A stretch of 11,184 nt of DNA. Source: Sphingomonadaceae bacterium (GTDB lineage Bacteria; Pseudomonadota; Alphaproteobacteria; Sphingomonadales; Sphingomonadaceae). The stretch spans positions 1 through 11,184 of the forward strand of contig JACMKH010000392.1 in NCBI GenBank assembly GCA_014380205.1, read 5' to 3'. Both the position numbers and the translations under genes were made by a program. Position 1 is the first letter of the stretch; every line of letters begins with the position of its first letter. Under the pieces are notes generated by a model. It searched no databases and was not told the origin of the DNA. It saw only the letters and a list, made by a program, of their open reading frames with translations. Of this stretch, positions 1 through 7,042 are shown piece by piece.

Positions 1-948
1 GGCGCGCGCCTTGCGGTCGTCGATCGCGTAGCGGCGGTCGTGGCCGAGGCGGTCCTCGACCTGCGTGATGAGCGACCGCGAGGGCTCGCCGCGCGCGGCC
101 GGGGCCTCCGAGTAGCGCTCGCCGAGCGTCTCGTCGCGCGCGAAGGCGTTATCGACCGCGTCGCAAAGGATGTGGACCAGATCGAGATTGGGCATCTCGG
201 CGCCGCCGCCGATGTTGTAAGTCTCGCCGCTCCGCCCGCCTTCGAGCGCCGCGAGGATGCCACGGCAGTGATCCTCGACGAAAAGCCAGTCTCTGCGCTG
301 CTGACCGTCGCCGTAGATCGGCAGAGACCGCCCCTCTAGCGCGTTGATCAGGCAGACGGGGATGAGTTTTTCGGGGAATTGGAAGGGGCCGTAGTTATTC
401 GAGCAGTTGGTGGTCACCGCGTCGAGCCCGAAGGTCTGGGTGTAAGCGCGGACGAGATGATCCGAGGCGGCTTTGGAGGCCGCGTAGGGCGAGTTGGGCG
501 CATAGGGCGTGGTCTCGCTGAACGCGGGGTCGTCGAGACCGAGCGTGCCGTAGACCTCGTCGGTCGAGACATGATGGAAGCGGTGCGGCCTGCCGCTCCC
601 CGCGTCGAGCCAGGCGGCCTTGGCCGCTTTCAATAGGCCGTGCGTGCCGACGATGTTGGTCGCGATGAAGGCATCGGGGCCGGAGATCGAGCGGTCGACA
701 TGGCTCTCGGCGGCGAAATGGACGATGCGGTCGATGCCGCGATCGGCGAGCAGGCCGCGCACGAGCCCAGTGTCGCCGATATCGCCGACGACGAGCGCGA
801 CGCCGTCGAGCCCCTCGACGTTTTCGCGCACGCCCGCATAGGTCAGCGCGTCGAGCACGACGAGCGGCTCGTCGGGGCGCTGGGCGCGCAGGTGGCGGAC
901 GAAATTGGATCCGATGAAGCCGGCGCCGCCGGTGATGAGGATGGTCAT
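1..948 (-). CDS. rfbB: dTDP-glucose 4,6-dehydratase RfbB/RmlB, 3' end cut by the window edge
   Basis: RmlB converts dTDP-glucose to dTDP-4-keto-6-deoxyglucose, the second step of dTDP-L-rhamnose synthesis in the cytoplasm. The 316 codons visible show the NAD-binding motif GGAGFIGS at residues 7-14, the catalytic run STDEVYG with T129, D130 and E131, and the SDR pair Y155/K159 in YAASK. Family proteins are about 350 residues, so roughly the last 35 lie outside the window. The ATG at 948 is the only usable start, because no start codon lies in frame just upstream. It is the last gene seen in the operon, 57 nt after the sulfotransferase-like gene ST1. It has no purine-rich Shine-Dalgarno sequence (the upstream bases read GAACTTCAATCCA), unlike most of its neighbours. 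Its first 22 coding bases recur at 2289-2310. The identification is secure. Confidence 0.96.
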   Translation of the reverse strand, partial: MTILITGGAGFIGSNFVRHLRAQRPDEPLVVLDALTYAGVRENVEGLDGVALVVGDIGDTGLVRGLLADRGIDRIVHFAAESHVDRSISGPDAFIATNIVGTHGLLKAAKAAWLDAGSGRPHRFHHVSTDEVYGTLGLDDPAFSETTPYAPNSPYAASKAASDHLVRAYTQTFGLDAVTTNCSNNYGPFQFPEKLIPVCLINALEGRSLPIYGDGQQRRDWLFVEDHCRGILAALEGGRSGETYNIGGGAEMPNLDLVHILCDAVDNAFARDETLGERYSEAPAARGEPSRSLITQVEDRLGHDRRYAIDDRKARA

Positions 949-950
949 TG
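927..950 (-). repeat. 24-bp direct repeat at the rfbB start, right-reading copy
   Basis: These bases hold the first codons of rfbB plus two bases before the ATG. They match 2289-2312 at 23 of 24 positions; the single difference is at 941 versus 2303 and changes Ile3 to Asn. Identity stops sharply on both sides, so this is a bounded repeat and not general gene similarity. Confidence 0.85.
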
Positions 951-1005
951 GATTGAAGTTCGTATCGCTAGATGAAAGGGGCCAGGAGCGCCCAATGTCC
1001 ACGGC

Positions 1006-2046
1006 TCAGACAAGATTTTGCTTTCGCCGCACGGGCCGCTTGGAATCCAGCCGCTCGAGACGCACGGCGAGCTTTTCGACCAGGAACAGGGCCACCTCCC
1101 GCCAGACCTGATCGTCGCTCACGTCCGACGCATCGCGCGCGGGACCCGACGGCGCGCCCACGCGCCCGGCACTGAAAACGTCGCGACCCTCAAAGAAATT
1201 GTCGTTGACCCAGCGGATTTCATCCGCGAATCGCTCATTGAGCGCGGTTATGACGGCGGGATCGGGAATGTGGGCGACCGCGCGATCCGGATAGTGCTCC
1301 ATGAAATGGTCGGAGATTCGCTGCGAAGCGTCCTTTCTGCGGTGAATCGCGCTGCATTCCATCAGCACGCGCGCTTCCGCGTCCGTCAGCGATCGGTTGA
1401 CGAGCGGCGCGCGCGCCACCTTGCCGCTGAACGCCCCTTCGAGGCCGATGGTCTTGAGAAAGGCCCCGACGACATCGCCCGCCACGCTGTCATAGTGCAG
1501 AAGCCGCACATTCTCCGGCCCCAGCACCGCCACCAGATCCTTGAGCCGGTCGGGGGTATTGAGCTGAAACGATGCGATCTCTTTTTCCAAGCTCTCGGTC
1601 CACGCCGCGCGCTTGACCGCTTGCATCCACCTCGCGCGGATGGAGCCGTAGATGTCCCTTATGAAGAGGACGAACGTAAGCCGCACCTCAGGGATGATCT
1701 GATCCTTGAAGCGACGCAGCAACTCGGGGTCGAATGACCTGATCTGCTCCCGGGAGACCAGCACCCTCTCGCCGGGCGCTGGGAGGAATTTTTCGCGAAA
1801 TTCCTTTCTGAACACGCGCCGCTCGAAGCCCGGCTCGCGCAGGCGTCGGACCAGGAATTGAGCAAGCGACTTGCCGTTTCCGCTCGTGATGCCCCCGGGC
1901 GCCTCCGCCGCCGAAATACCTTCGCGGGGATATCGTACGCCCGCCTCGGCGAGCGCATCGGCGTTCTGATCGAGCCAGAATTGCAACGCCGAGCTTCCCG
2001 TCTTGGCGAAGCCGGCATGAACAATGAGCTCGCCGCGCTCAGGCAT
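1006..2046 (-). CDS. sulfotransferase-like protein, copy 1 (ST1)
   Basis: A 346-residue protein resembling the broad sulfotransferase family, which moves sulfate from PAPS onto a sugar or other acceptor. The likely 5'-phosphosulfate-binding loop is AKTGSSA at residues 14-20, after the strand LIVHAGF. A likely 3'-phosphate-binding motif follows strand TFVLF, with R130 and S135 in RDIYGSIRARW. Other landmarks shared with copy 2 are ITSGNG (53-58), LHYDSVA (183-189), VNRSLT (216-221) and SDHFM (245-249). I chose the ATG at 2046 rather than the one at 2106 because GGAG lies 9 nt upstream and copy 2 starts at the same place (M-x-E-R then the strand). About half its residues match copy 2 by eye. 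It has no signal peptide or membrane segment, so it is probably cytosolic. The acceptor is unknown; a surface glycan made with the rhamnose is inferred from context. Enzymatic activity is not proven. Confidence 0.75.
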   Translation of the reverse strand: MPERGELIVHAGFAKTGSSALQFWLDQNADALAEAGVRYPREGISAAEAPGGITSGNGKSLAQFLVRRLREPGFERRVFRKEFREKFLPAPGERVLVSREQIRSFDPELLRRFKDQIIPEVRLTFVLFIRDIYGSIRARWMQAVKRAAWTESLEKEIASFQLNTPDRLKDLVAVLGPENVRLLHYDSVAGDVVGAFLKTIGLEGAFSGKVARAPLVNRSLTDAEARVLMECSAIHRRKDASQRISDHFMEHYPDRAVAHIPDPAVITALNERFADEIRWVNDNFFEGRDVFSAGRVGAPSGPARDASDVSDDQVWREVALFLVEKLAVRLERLDSKRPVRRKQNLV

Positions 2047-2288
2047 CGCGCGCGGCTCCGGTGTCGCGGAGCGTCGGGTCCGGCTCGCCGCTGCGGCGCT
2101 CGGCATGGCTCGCGATCGCCGAGGCCGCCGAAGATGCGGGTCTTATTGCAGGCATAGAATTCTCGGCGCGGATCGTCGCGATCGCGACAGACTTTATGAA
2201 AAACACCAGCAAGCGGCCCCTTATCGCGACGACGCGTTCATACCGGCTCGCCACTTTCGTGTCGAGCCAGACTTTTCCGGCAGCGTCG
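2047..2288. other. unexplained spacer between ST2/rfbB vestige and ST1
   Basis: This stretch of about 240 bp in an otherwise overlapping operon holds no gene I can recognise. Reading frames are open on both strands (one of 78 codons on plus, one ending on minus within the ST1 start as ATGCCTGA), but neither resembles a known family. It contains the perfect 14-bp palindrome GTCGCGATCGCGAC at 2175-2188 and a locally AT-richer patch at about 2190-2225. The last bases before ST1 weakly recall the 3' end of rfbD (CGACGCTCCGCGA against CGATGCTGCGCGA), which would fit a duplicated rfbD-ST junction, but the match is too short to rely on. ST1 has its own GGAG ribosome binding site at the left end of this spacer. 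Confidence 0.5.
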
Positions 2289-2312
2289 CGCCGGTGATGA
2301 GGTTGGTCATTG
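2289..2312 (-). pseudogene. vestige of an rfbB start (24-bp direct repeat)
   Basis: Read on minus, the ATG at 2310 encodes MTNLITG, against MTILITG at the true rfbB start, with 23 of 24 bases identical to 927-950. After seven codons the similarity ends and the frame continues for a further 22 unrelated codons to a stop at 2221. The ATG overlaps the ST2 stop as ATGA, and AGGAAG at 2316-2321 is placed as a Shine-Dalgarno sequence, 5 nt away. This looks like the original rfbB translation start, now cut off from its gene. An alternative is the start of a different, lost short-chain dehydrogenase, since L-I-T-G is common in that fold. Confidence 0.65.
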
Positions 2313-3371
2313 CGTCTTCCTGGAAGCAACGGGTCCTGGCTGCCTGCGGCCGGTCTTGTTGCGGATGTCGTCCAACGACCGTTCGGGGCCGAGCTGCGCT
2401 GCCAGCGCGTCGGCGAGAAGCAGCGCGACCTCGCTCCAGACCTCCTCCTCTTTCATCTCGGCCCCGCCGCCAGGTGTGGACGGCTCGCGCCCGCCCGCGC
2501 CGAAGACGCCGCGCCCGCCGAAGAACGTGTTGTTGACCCAGCGGATTTCGGCCGAGAACTTTTCCGCCAGCATGTCCACGATCGCGGGGTCGGGCAGATG
2601 CGTCGAGACGCGATCGGGATGCCGATCCATGAAATGATCGGAAAGTAGACGGGCGATCCTGCGTTGGCCGTGGCGCCGGCTGCATTCTATCAGCACGCGT
2701 GTTTCCGCGCTGGTGAGCGAGCGGTTGACCAGGCCTGGGCGGCTTATTCCACCGCCGATCGCCTTATCCACGCCGATCGCCTCGAGCAGGGCGCCGACGA
2801 TATCTGCCGCGACGCTGTCATAGTGAAGGACGCGGACATTGTCGGGCCCGAGGATCTGCGCCATCGACTTGAGCTTGTGGACGGCCGTGGGGGCATGGGA
2901 CGCGACATATTCGTCGAAACCCATCGTCCACGCCGTCCGCTTGACACCCTGCATCCACTTCGAGCGCGCGGAGCCGTAGAGATCCCTCAGGAAAACCACG
3001 AATGTCAGCTCGACGTCAGGGACGACATCCTGCTTGAATGTCTGCAGCATATCGGTCGCGTGCGATCCGATCTGTTCGCTCGATACGAGAATCTTGTGCT
3101 TGTCGGTCGCGAGATAGAAGCGGCGGAAGCTTTCATCGAAGGCGGCCGCATCGAAGCCGGGGCGTCGCAGCGGCGGGGACAGATAGTGCGAGAGTGGCTT
3201 GCCGTTGCCGCTGGTGATGCGTCCGGGCGCATCCGCCGCCGAGGGACCACGGGGATAGGACACCCCCGCTTGGGCGAGCGCGGCGGTATTGGTGTCGAGC
3301 CAATATTGCAGCGCCGAGCTTCCCGTCTTGGGAAATCCCGCATGGACGAAGAGATGCGGCCGCTCAGCCAT
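2307..3371 (-). CDS. sulfotransferase-like protein, copy 2 (ST2)
   Basis: A 354-residue paralogue of ST1. The candidate PAPS-binding loop is PKTGSSA at residues 14-20, a closer match to the classic sulfotransferase PKTGT/S motif than ST1's AKTGSSA. The second cofactor motif follows strand LTFVVF, with R129 and S134 in RDLYGSARSKW. ITSGNG (52-57), LHYDSVA (182-188), LVNRSLT (214-220) and SDHFMDRHPDR (244-254) are conserved with ST1. The frame stays open further upstream, but that part is the antisense of rfbD. The ATG at 3371 overlaps the rfbD stop by 8 nt and has GAGG upstream. Its own stop overlaps the rfbB vestige by 4 nt. The C-terminal tail after about residue 295 is Gly/Pro-rich and then basic, and differs from ST1. 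Sulfation of a rhamnose-containing glycan is the contextual guess; the substrate cannot be read from sequence. Confidence 0.78.
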   Translation of the reverse strand: MAERPHLFVHAGFPKTGSSALQYWLDTNTAALAQAGVSYPRGPSAADAPGRITSGNGKPLSHYLSPPLRRPGFDAAAFDESFRRFYLATDKHKILVSSEQIGSHATDMLQTFKQDVVPDVELTFVVFLRDLYGSARSKWMQGVKRTAWTMGFDEYVASHAPTAVHKLKSMAQILGPDNVRVLHYDSVAADIVGALLEAIGVDKAIGGGISRPGLVNRSLTSAETRVLIECSRRHGQRRIARLLSDHFMDRHPDRVSTHLPDPAIVDMLAEKFSAEIRWVNNTFFGGRGVFGAGGREPSTPGGGAEMKEEEVWSEVALLLADALAAQLGPERSLDDIRNKTGRRQPGPVASRKTQ

Positions 3372-4218
3372 GGCCCGCCTCGCCCTCGCCGAGCTCGCGC
3401 AGCATCGACCGGAGCTCGTCGCGCCAGTGGCGGGGAACCCCCGTGATCGCCCAGGTCGTGTGGCAGTCGAGCACCGAATAGGCGGGGCGCGCGGCGGGGG
3501 TCGGATAATCCTCGGTGGGGATCGGGGTGATCGCGACCTGATGGTCGAACAGGCCGAGGGCGCGGCCTTCCTCCGAGATCGCGACCGCGAAATCATACCA
3601 GCTGGCGACGCCCGCGTCGGTGAAATGGTGGAGGCCCGTCGCTTCCACCTTGGCGAGTGACCAGAGCGCGCGCGCGAGGCTCGCGGCGTGGGTGGGCGTT
3701 CCGCTCTGGTCGGCGACGACGCGCAGGTCGGTCCCCTGCTTCATCCGGCCGAGCATCGCGTGGACGAAGTTCTTGCCCTCGGCGGCATAGACCCAGGCGG
3801 TGCGCACGACGAGCGCACCCGCGGCGAGCGCGGCCTGCTCGCCCTCGAGCTTGGTGCGGCCGTAGGCGCCGAGTGGGCCGACCGGATCGTCGGGTCGCGC
3901 CGGGTGCGCGCGATCGCCGGGGAGGACGTAGTCGGTCGAGACATGGACGAGACGGATGCCCGTCGCCGCCAATTCGGCCACCGCATCGCCGTTAATCCGC
4001 TGGGCGAGCGCGGCGTCCTCCTCGGCCTTGTCGACCGCCGTGTAGGCGGCGGCATTGAGGATCAGGTCGGGCGCGAGGTCACTGACCCGGGCGCCGACAT
4101 CACCGTCGAGGAGATCGAGCTGGTCGCGCGCTGCGGCGAGCACCTCGACCCCCGCAGGCGCTGAGGCCGCGAGCGCGCGCCCGAGCTGCCCGGTCGCCCC
4201 GGTGACGAGCACGCGCAC
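3364..4218 (-). CDS. rfbD: dTDP-4-dehydrorhamnose reductase RfbD/RmlD
   Basis: The last enzyme of the pathway reduces dTDP-4-keto-L-rhamnose to dTDP-L-rhamnose with NAD(P)H. The 284 residues match the usual family length. Visible are the nucleotide-binding motif GATGQLG (7-13), NAAAYTAVDKAE (55-66), STDYV (94-98), the catalytic Y119/K123 in YGRTK, RTAWVY (139-144) and ADQSGTPT (169-176). The start is a GTG at 4218, supported by a strong GGAGGA sequence 8 nt upstream and by the position of the Rossmann strand. It begins 4 nt after the rfbC stop and overlaps ST2 by 8 nt, so the two are probably translationally coupled. The usual F after STDYV is L here (STDYVLPGD), a minor variation. The identification is secure. 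Confidence 0.96.
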   Translation of the reverse strand: MRVLVTGATGQLGRALAASAPAGVEVLAAARDQLDLLDGDVGARVSDLAPDLILNAAAYTAVDKAEEDAALAQRINGDAVAELAATGIRLVHVSTDYVLPGDRAHPARPDDPVGPLGAYGRTKLEGEQAALAAGALVVRTAWVYAAEGKNFVHAMLGRMKQGTDLRVVADQSGTPTHAASLARALWSLAKVEATGLHHFTDAGVASWYDFAVAISEEGRALGLFDHQVAITPIPTEDYPTPAARPAYSVLDCHTTWAITGVPRHWRDELRSMLRELGEGEAGHG

Positions 4219-4222
4219 CGGC

Positions 4223-4768
4223 TCAGTCCTCCGCGCGATATTGCGCGAGCGTCGGCGCGGCGGCGTCCTTGGCCGAGACGATCGGCTCGATCCCGTCGAG
4301 CGGCCAGTCGATGCCGATCTCGGGGTCGTTCCAGACGATGCAACCTTCGTCGGCCGGATCGTAGAAGGTGGTGCATTTGTAGAGGAAGTCGGTGCCGTCC
4401 TCGAGGCTGAGGAAGCCGTGCGCGAAGCCCTCCGGGATGTAGAACATCGCTGGGCTTGCCTCGCTGAGCTCGATCCCGACCCATTCGCGGTAGTGCTGCG
4501 AATCGGGGCGGATATCGATTGCGACGTCGAACGCGCGCCCGCGCGTCACGCGCACGAGCTTGCCCTGCGGATTTTGCTTCTGGAAATGGAGCCCGCGCAG
4601 CACGCCTTTAGCCGAGCGGCTGTGATTGTCCTGGACGAAATCGTGGCTGAGGCCGTGCTCGTCGAAGGTGCGCGCGTTCCAGCTTTCGAGGAAGAAGCCC
4701 CGCTCGTCGCCGAAGCGCTGCGGCTCGATGATCACCACACTGGGCAATTTGGTTTCGGTGACCTTCAT
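4223..4768 (-). CDS. rfbC: dTDP-4-dehydrorhamnose 3,5-epimerase RfbC/RmlC
   Basis: RmlC epimerises C3 and C5 of the 4-keto-6-deoxyglucose intermediate. It is a 181-residue cupin, the standard length. It has [10 protein letters not shown] at 21-30, the catalytic H61 in RGLHFQ, the substrate-contacting K71 after NPQG, the FDVAIDIR strand (80-87), PEGFAHGF (112-119), the active-site Y130 in FLYKCT, and D168 in SAKD near the C-terminus. The reading frame extends further upstream, but that part is only the antisense-frame overlap with rfbA. The ATG at 4768 gives a normal N-terminus (MKVTET) and overlaps the rfbA stop as ATGA. No strong Shine-Dalgarno is visible, so reinitiation after rfbA is likely. 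The identification is secure. Confidence 0.96.
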   Translation of the reverse strand: MKVTETKLPSVVIIEPQRFGDERGFFLESWNARTFDEHGLSHDFVQDNHSRSAKGVLRGLHFQKQNPQGKLVRVTRGRAFDVAIDIRPDSQHYREWVGIELSEASPAMFYIPEGFAHGFLSLEDGTDFLYKCTTFYDPADEGCIVWNDPEIGIDWPLDGIEPIVSAKDAAAPTLAQYRAED

Positions 4769-5646
4769 GAGCGGCCGTCCGCGACCAGCCCGAGCAGATA
4801 CTCGCCATAGCCGCTCTTCCTCAGGGGCTCGGCGGCCGCGCAGAGCCCCGCGTCGTCGATCCAGCCCGCGCGCCACGCGATCTCCTCGGGGCAGCAGATT
4901 TTGACGCCTTGGCGGTTCTCGAGGATCTCGACGAAGGTCGCGGCTTCGAGCAGCGAGCGATGCGTGCCCGTGTCGAGCCAGGCGAAGCCGCGCCCCATGA
5001 GCTCGACCGAGAGCGCGCCCCTGTCGAGATAGACGCGATTGAGATCGGTGATCTCAAGCTCGCCGCGCGGCGACGGCTTGAGCGCGCGCGCCATCGCCGG
5101 CGCCTCGCCATCGTAAAAATAAAGGCCGGTGACGGCATAGTTCGATTTGGGCTCGGCGGGCTTCTCCTCGAGGCTGACCGCGCGCCCCGCCTCGTCGAAC
5201 TCGACCACGCCATAGGCGCGCGCGTCCTTGACCTGATAGCCGAACACCGTCGCGCCCGCGTCGCGTGCGGCGGGGGCGGCGAGAAGCTCGCCCAGTCCGT
5301 GGCCGTAGAAGATGTTGTCGCCGAGGATCAGCGCGGAAGGCCCTCCTGCGAGGAAATCCTCGGCGATGATCATCGCTTGCGCGAGGCCTTCGGGTCGGGG
5401 CTGGACCGCGTAGCTCAGCGAGCAACCCCAAGCCGCGCCGTCGCCGAGCAGCTTGCGGAATCCCGCCTGGTCCTCGGGCGTCGTGATGATCAGCAGCTCG
5501 CGGATCCCCGCGAGCATCAGGGTCGACAGCGGATAATAGATCATCGGCTTGTCGTAGACCGGCATCAGCTGCTTCGAGACGGGCAGCGTCAGCGGATACA
5601 GCCGCGTGCCCGAGCCCCCCGCCAGGATGATCCCCTTGCGGTTCAT
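4765..5646 (-). CDS. rfbA: glucose-1-phosphate thymidylyltransferase RfbA/RmlA
   Basis: The first enzyme of the pathway joins glucose-1-phosphate and dTTP to make dTDP-glucose and is normally feedback-inhibited by dTDP-rhamnose. The 293 residues match the family. The nucleotide-binding signature [11 protein letters not shown] is at 10-20, followed by K25, [10 protein letters not shown] (82-91), the metal-binding D110 in ILGDNIFYG, and conserved EKP and GLYFYD segments around residues 145-165. It is the first gene of the operon, beginning 64 bp from the divergent glycosyltransferase. The ATG at 5646 fixes the start because the motif spacing is canonical, though the ribosome binding site is weak (bases CGCCAAATC precede it). 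The identification is secure. Confidence 0.97.
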   Translation of the reverse strand: MNRKGIILAGGSGTRLYPLTLPVSKQLMPVYDKPMIYYPLSTLMLAGIRELLIITTPEDQAGFRKLLGDGAAWGCSLSYAVQPRPEGLAQAMIIAEDFLAGGPSALILGDNIFYGHGLGELLAAPAARDAGATVFGYQVKDARAYGVVEFDEAGRAVSLEEKPAEPKSNYAVTGLYFYDGEAPAMARALKPSPRGELEITDLNRVYLDRGALSVELMGRGFAWLDTGTHRSLLEAATFVEILENRQGVKICCPEEIAWRAGWIDDAGLCAAAEPLRKSGYGEYLLGLVADGRS

Positions 5647-5709
5647 GATTTGGCGTGCGCGGCGCGGCTGGCTAGAGACCTGCCGTCAAACGGATTCGGG
5701 CGGGCGTGC
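5647..5709. promoter_or_regulatory. divergent promoter region between rfbA and the glycosyltransferase
   Basis: These 63 bp must carry the start signals for both the rhamnose operon (minus) and the glycosyltransferase gene (plus), unless the latter is read from further upstream. TTGACG on minus (5684-5689) resembles a -35 hexamer for rfbA, but no convincing -10 is spaced correctly. A GATTC (GANTC-type) site lies at 5693-5697. No operator-like inverted repeat was seen. The location is firm and the elements are tentative. Confidence 0.45.
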
Positions 5710-6948
5710 ATGAACATCCTCTTCATTCATCAGAACATGCCGGGGCAGTTCAAGCATTTCGCGCCGCTGCTCGCGCGCGACCAGGCGAACAAGGTCGTCT
5801 TCCTGACCAAGCGGCCTGATATCCAGTTGCCGGGCGTCGTCAAGGCGACATACAAGCCGCCGCGCGACGCGAGCCCCGAGACGCACCAGTATCTTCGCCG
5901 GCTCGAGAACGCGGTGCGCTATGGCCAGCAGACCGCGCGCGCGATGATCGAGCTCAAGAAGAAGGGCCTTGCGCCCGATCTGATCATCGCGCATCCGGGC
6001 TGGGGCGAGTCGCTGTTCTGCAAGGATATTTTTCCCGAAACCCCGATCATCAGCTTCTGCGAATTCTACTATCGCGGGCGCGGGCTCGACGTCGATTTCG
6101 ATCCCGAAGACCCGGCCGATCTCGACGCTGTGTGCCGCTCGCGGATTCGCGCGTGCCACCTGCTGTCGAGCGTCGAGGCGTGCGACGCGGGGGTTGCGCC
6201 GACCGAGTGGCAGAAAAGCACCCACCCCGCGGTGTTCCACGACAAGATCGAGGTGATCTTCGACGGGATCGACACCGACACGGTCAGGCCCGATCCCGCA
6301 GCCAGCTTCACGCTCCCCGACGGGCGGACGCTCACACGCGACGACACGGTGATCACCTATGTCGCGCGCAATCTCGAGCCTTATCGCGGCTATCGCAGCT
6401 TCGTCCGCGCGCTGCCCGAGATGCTGCGGCTCCAGCCCAAGGCCGAGATCATCGTCGTCGGCGGCGACGAGGAGGTCAGCTACGGCTCGCAGCCCAAGGA
6501 CGAGGAGCACAAGACCTGGCGCGCCAAGATGGACGCCGAGGTCGAATACGACCACGCCCGCGTCCATTTCGTCGGCAAGCTGCCCTACAGCGACTATCTG
6601 AGCGTGCTGCGCATCTCCGCGGCACACATCTACCTTACCTATCCCTTCGTGCTGAGCTGGAGCTGCCTCGAGACGATGGCGTGCGAGGGGCTGCTCGTCG
6701 CGAGCGCGACCCCGCCCGTGCAGGAGGTCATCCAGCATGGGCGAAACGGCCTGCTCGTCGATTTCTTCGACCCCAAGGCGATCGCGCGCCAGGTCGACGA
6801 GGCGATCCGCTACCCGATCCGCTTCGAGGGCCTCCGCCAGGCCGCGCGGAAAACCGTGCTCGACGGCTACACGATCAAGGACTGCCTGCCCAAATGGCTC
6901 GGCCTGATCGAGAAGGTGACGGGCCGGCCGGCGCTGCCGGGCGGCTGA
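5710..6948 (+). CDS. glycosyltransferase, GT4-type (GT-B fold)
   Basis: A 412-residue retaining-type glycosyltransferase that probably adds a sugar to a surface polysaccharide or a related acceptor from a nucleotide-sugar donor. The N-terminal domain opens with strand MNILFIHQNMPGQF, then FLTKRP (31-36) and LIIAHPGWGES (91-101), as in GT4 proteins that begin with an IHQNxPGQ-like segment. FDGIDTDTVRPD (184-195) marks the linker. The C-terminal domain has YVARNLEPYRG (217-227), IIVVGGDE (247-254), VHFVGKLPYSDYLSVL (285-300) and the donor-binding region SWSCLETMACEGLLVAS (316-332), with E321. The frame is open much further upstream, but that part lies antisense to rfbA. ATG 5710 begins the typical first strand, though no clear Shine-Dalgarno precedes it. 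It diverges from the rhamnose operon; use of dTDP-rhamnose as donor is possible but unproven. Confidence 0.9.
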   Translation: MNILFIHQNMPGQFKHFAPLLARDQANKVVFLTKRPDIQLPGVVKATYKPPRDASPETHQYLRRLENAVRYGQQTARAMIELKKKGLAPDLIIAHPGWGESLFCKDIFPETPIISFCEFYYRGRGLDVDFDPEDPADLDAVCRSRIRACHLLSSVEACDAGVAPTEWQKSTHPAVFHDKIEVIFDGIDTDTVRPDPAASFTLPDGRTLTRDDTVITYVARNLEPYRGYRSFVRALPEMLRLQPKAEIIVVGGDEEVSYGSQPKDEEHKTWRAKMDAEVEYDHARVHFVGKLPYSDYLSVLRISAAHIYLTYPFVLSWSCLETMACEGLLVASATPPVQEVIQHGRNGLLVDFFDPKAIARQVDEAIRYPIRFEGLRQAARKTVLDGYTIKDCLPKWLGLIEKVTGRPALPGG

Positions 6949-7042
6949 GCACGGCCGAACCGCGCCGCGCCCGCGCTCCGGCAGTTAACCGCATCTTGGC
7001 TTTAATCCGCCATTCTCGCCCGCGACGGCAGCGAGGCGCGCG

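Noticed and set aside
2047..2106. Longer N-terminus of ST1 starting at 2106
   Set aside because: The 20 extra residues are low-complexity Ala/Arg, copy 2 lacks them, and only the ATG at 2046 has a Shine-Dalgarno sequence.
2061..2297. 78-codon plus-strand frame in the ST1/ST2 spacer
   Set aside because: It runs against the operon, ends in the antisense of the rfbB vestige, has no visible ribosome binding site and resembles no family I know.
3372..3596. Longer N-terminus of ST2 starting at 3596
   Set aside because: It is Arg/Pro-rich translation of rfbD in another frame; the conserved start is the ATG at 3371.
4909..5709. Long plus-strand open frame running into the glycosyltransferase as an N-terminal extension
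   Set aside because: It lies antisense to rfbA and is open only because of GC-biased codons; the glycosyltransferase fold begins at the ATG at 5710.
6985..7005. CtrA site upstream of the thermonuclease
   Set aside because: The two TTAA words are 13 bp apart, not 7.
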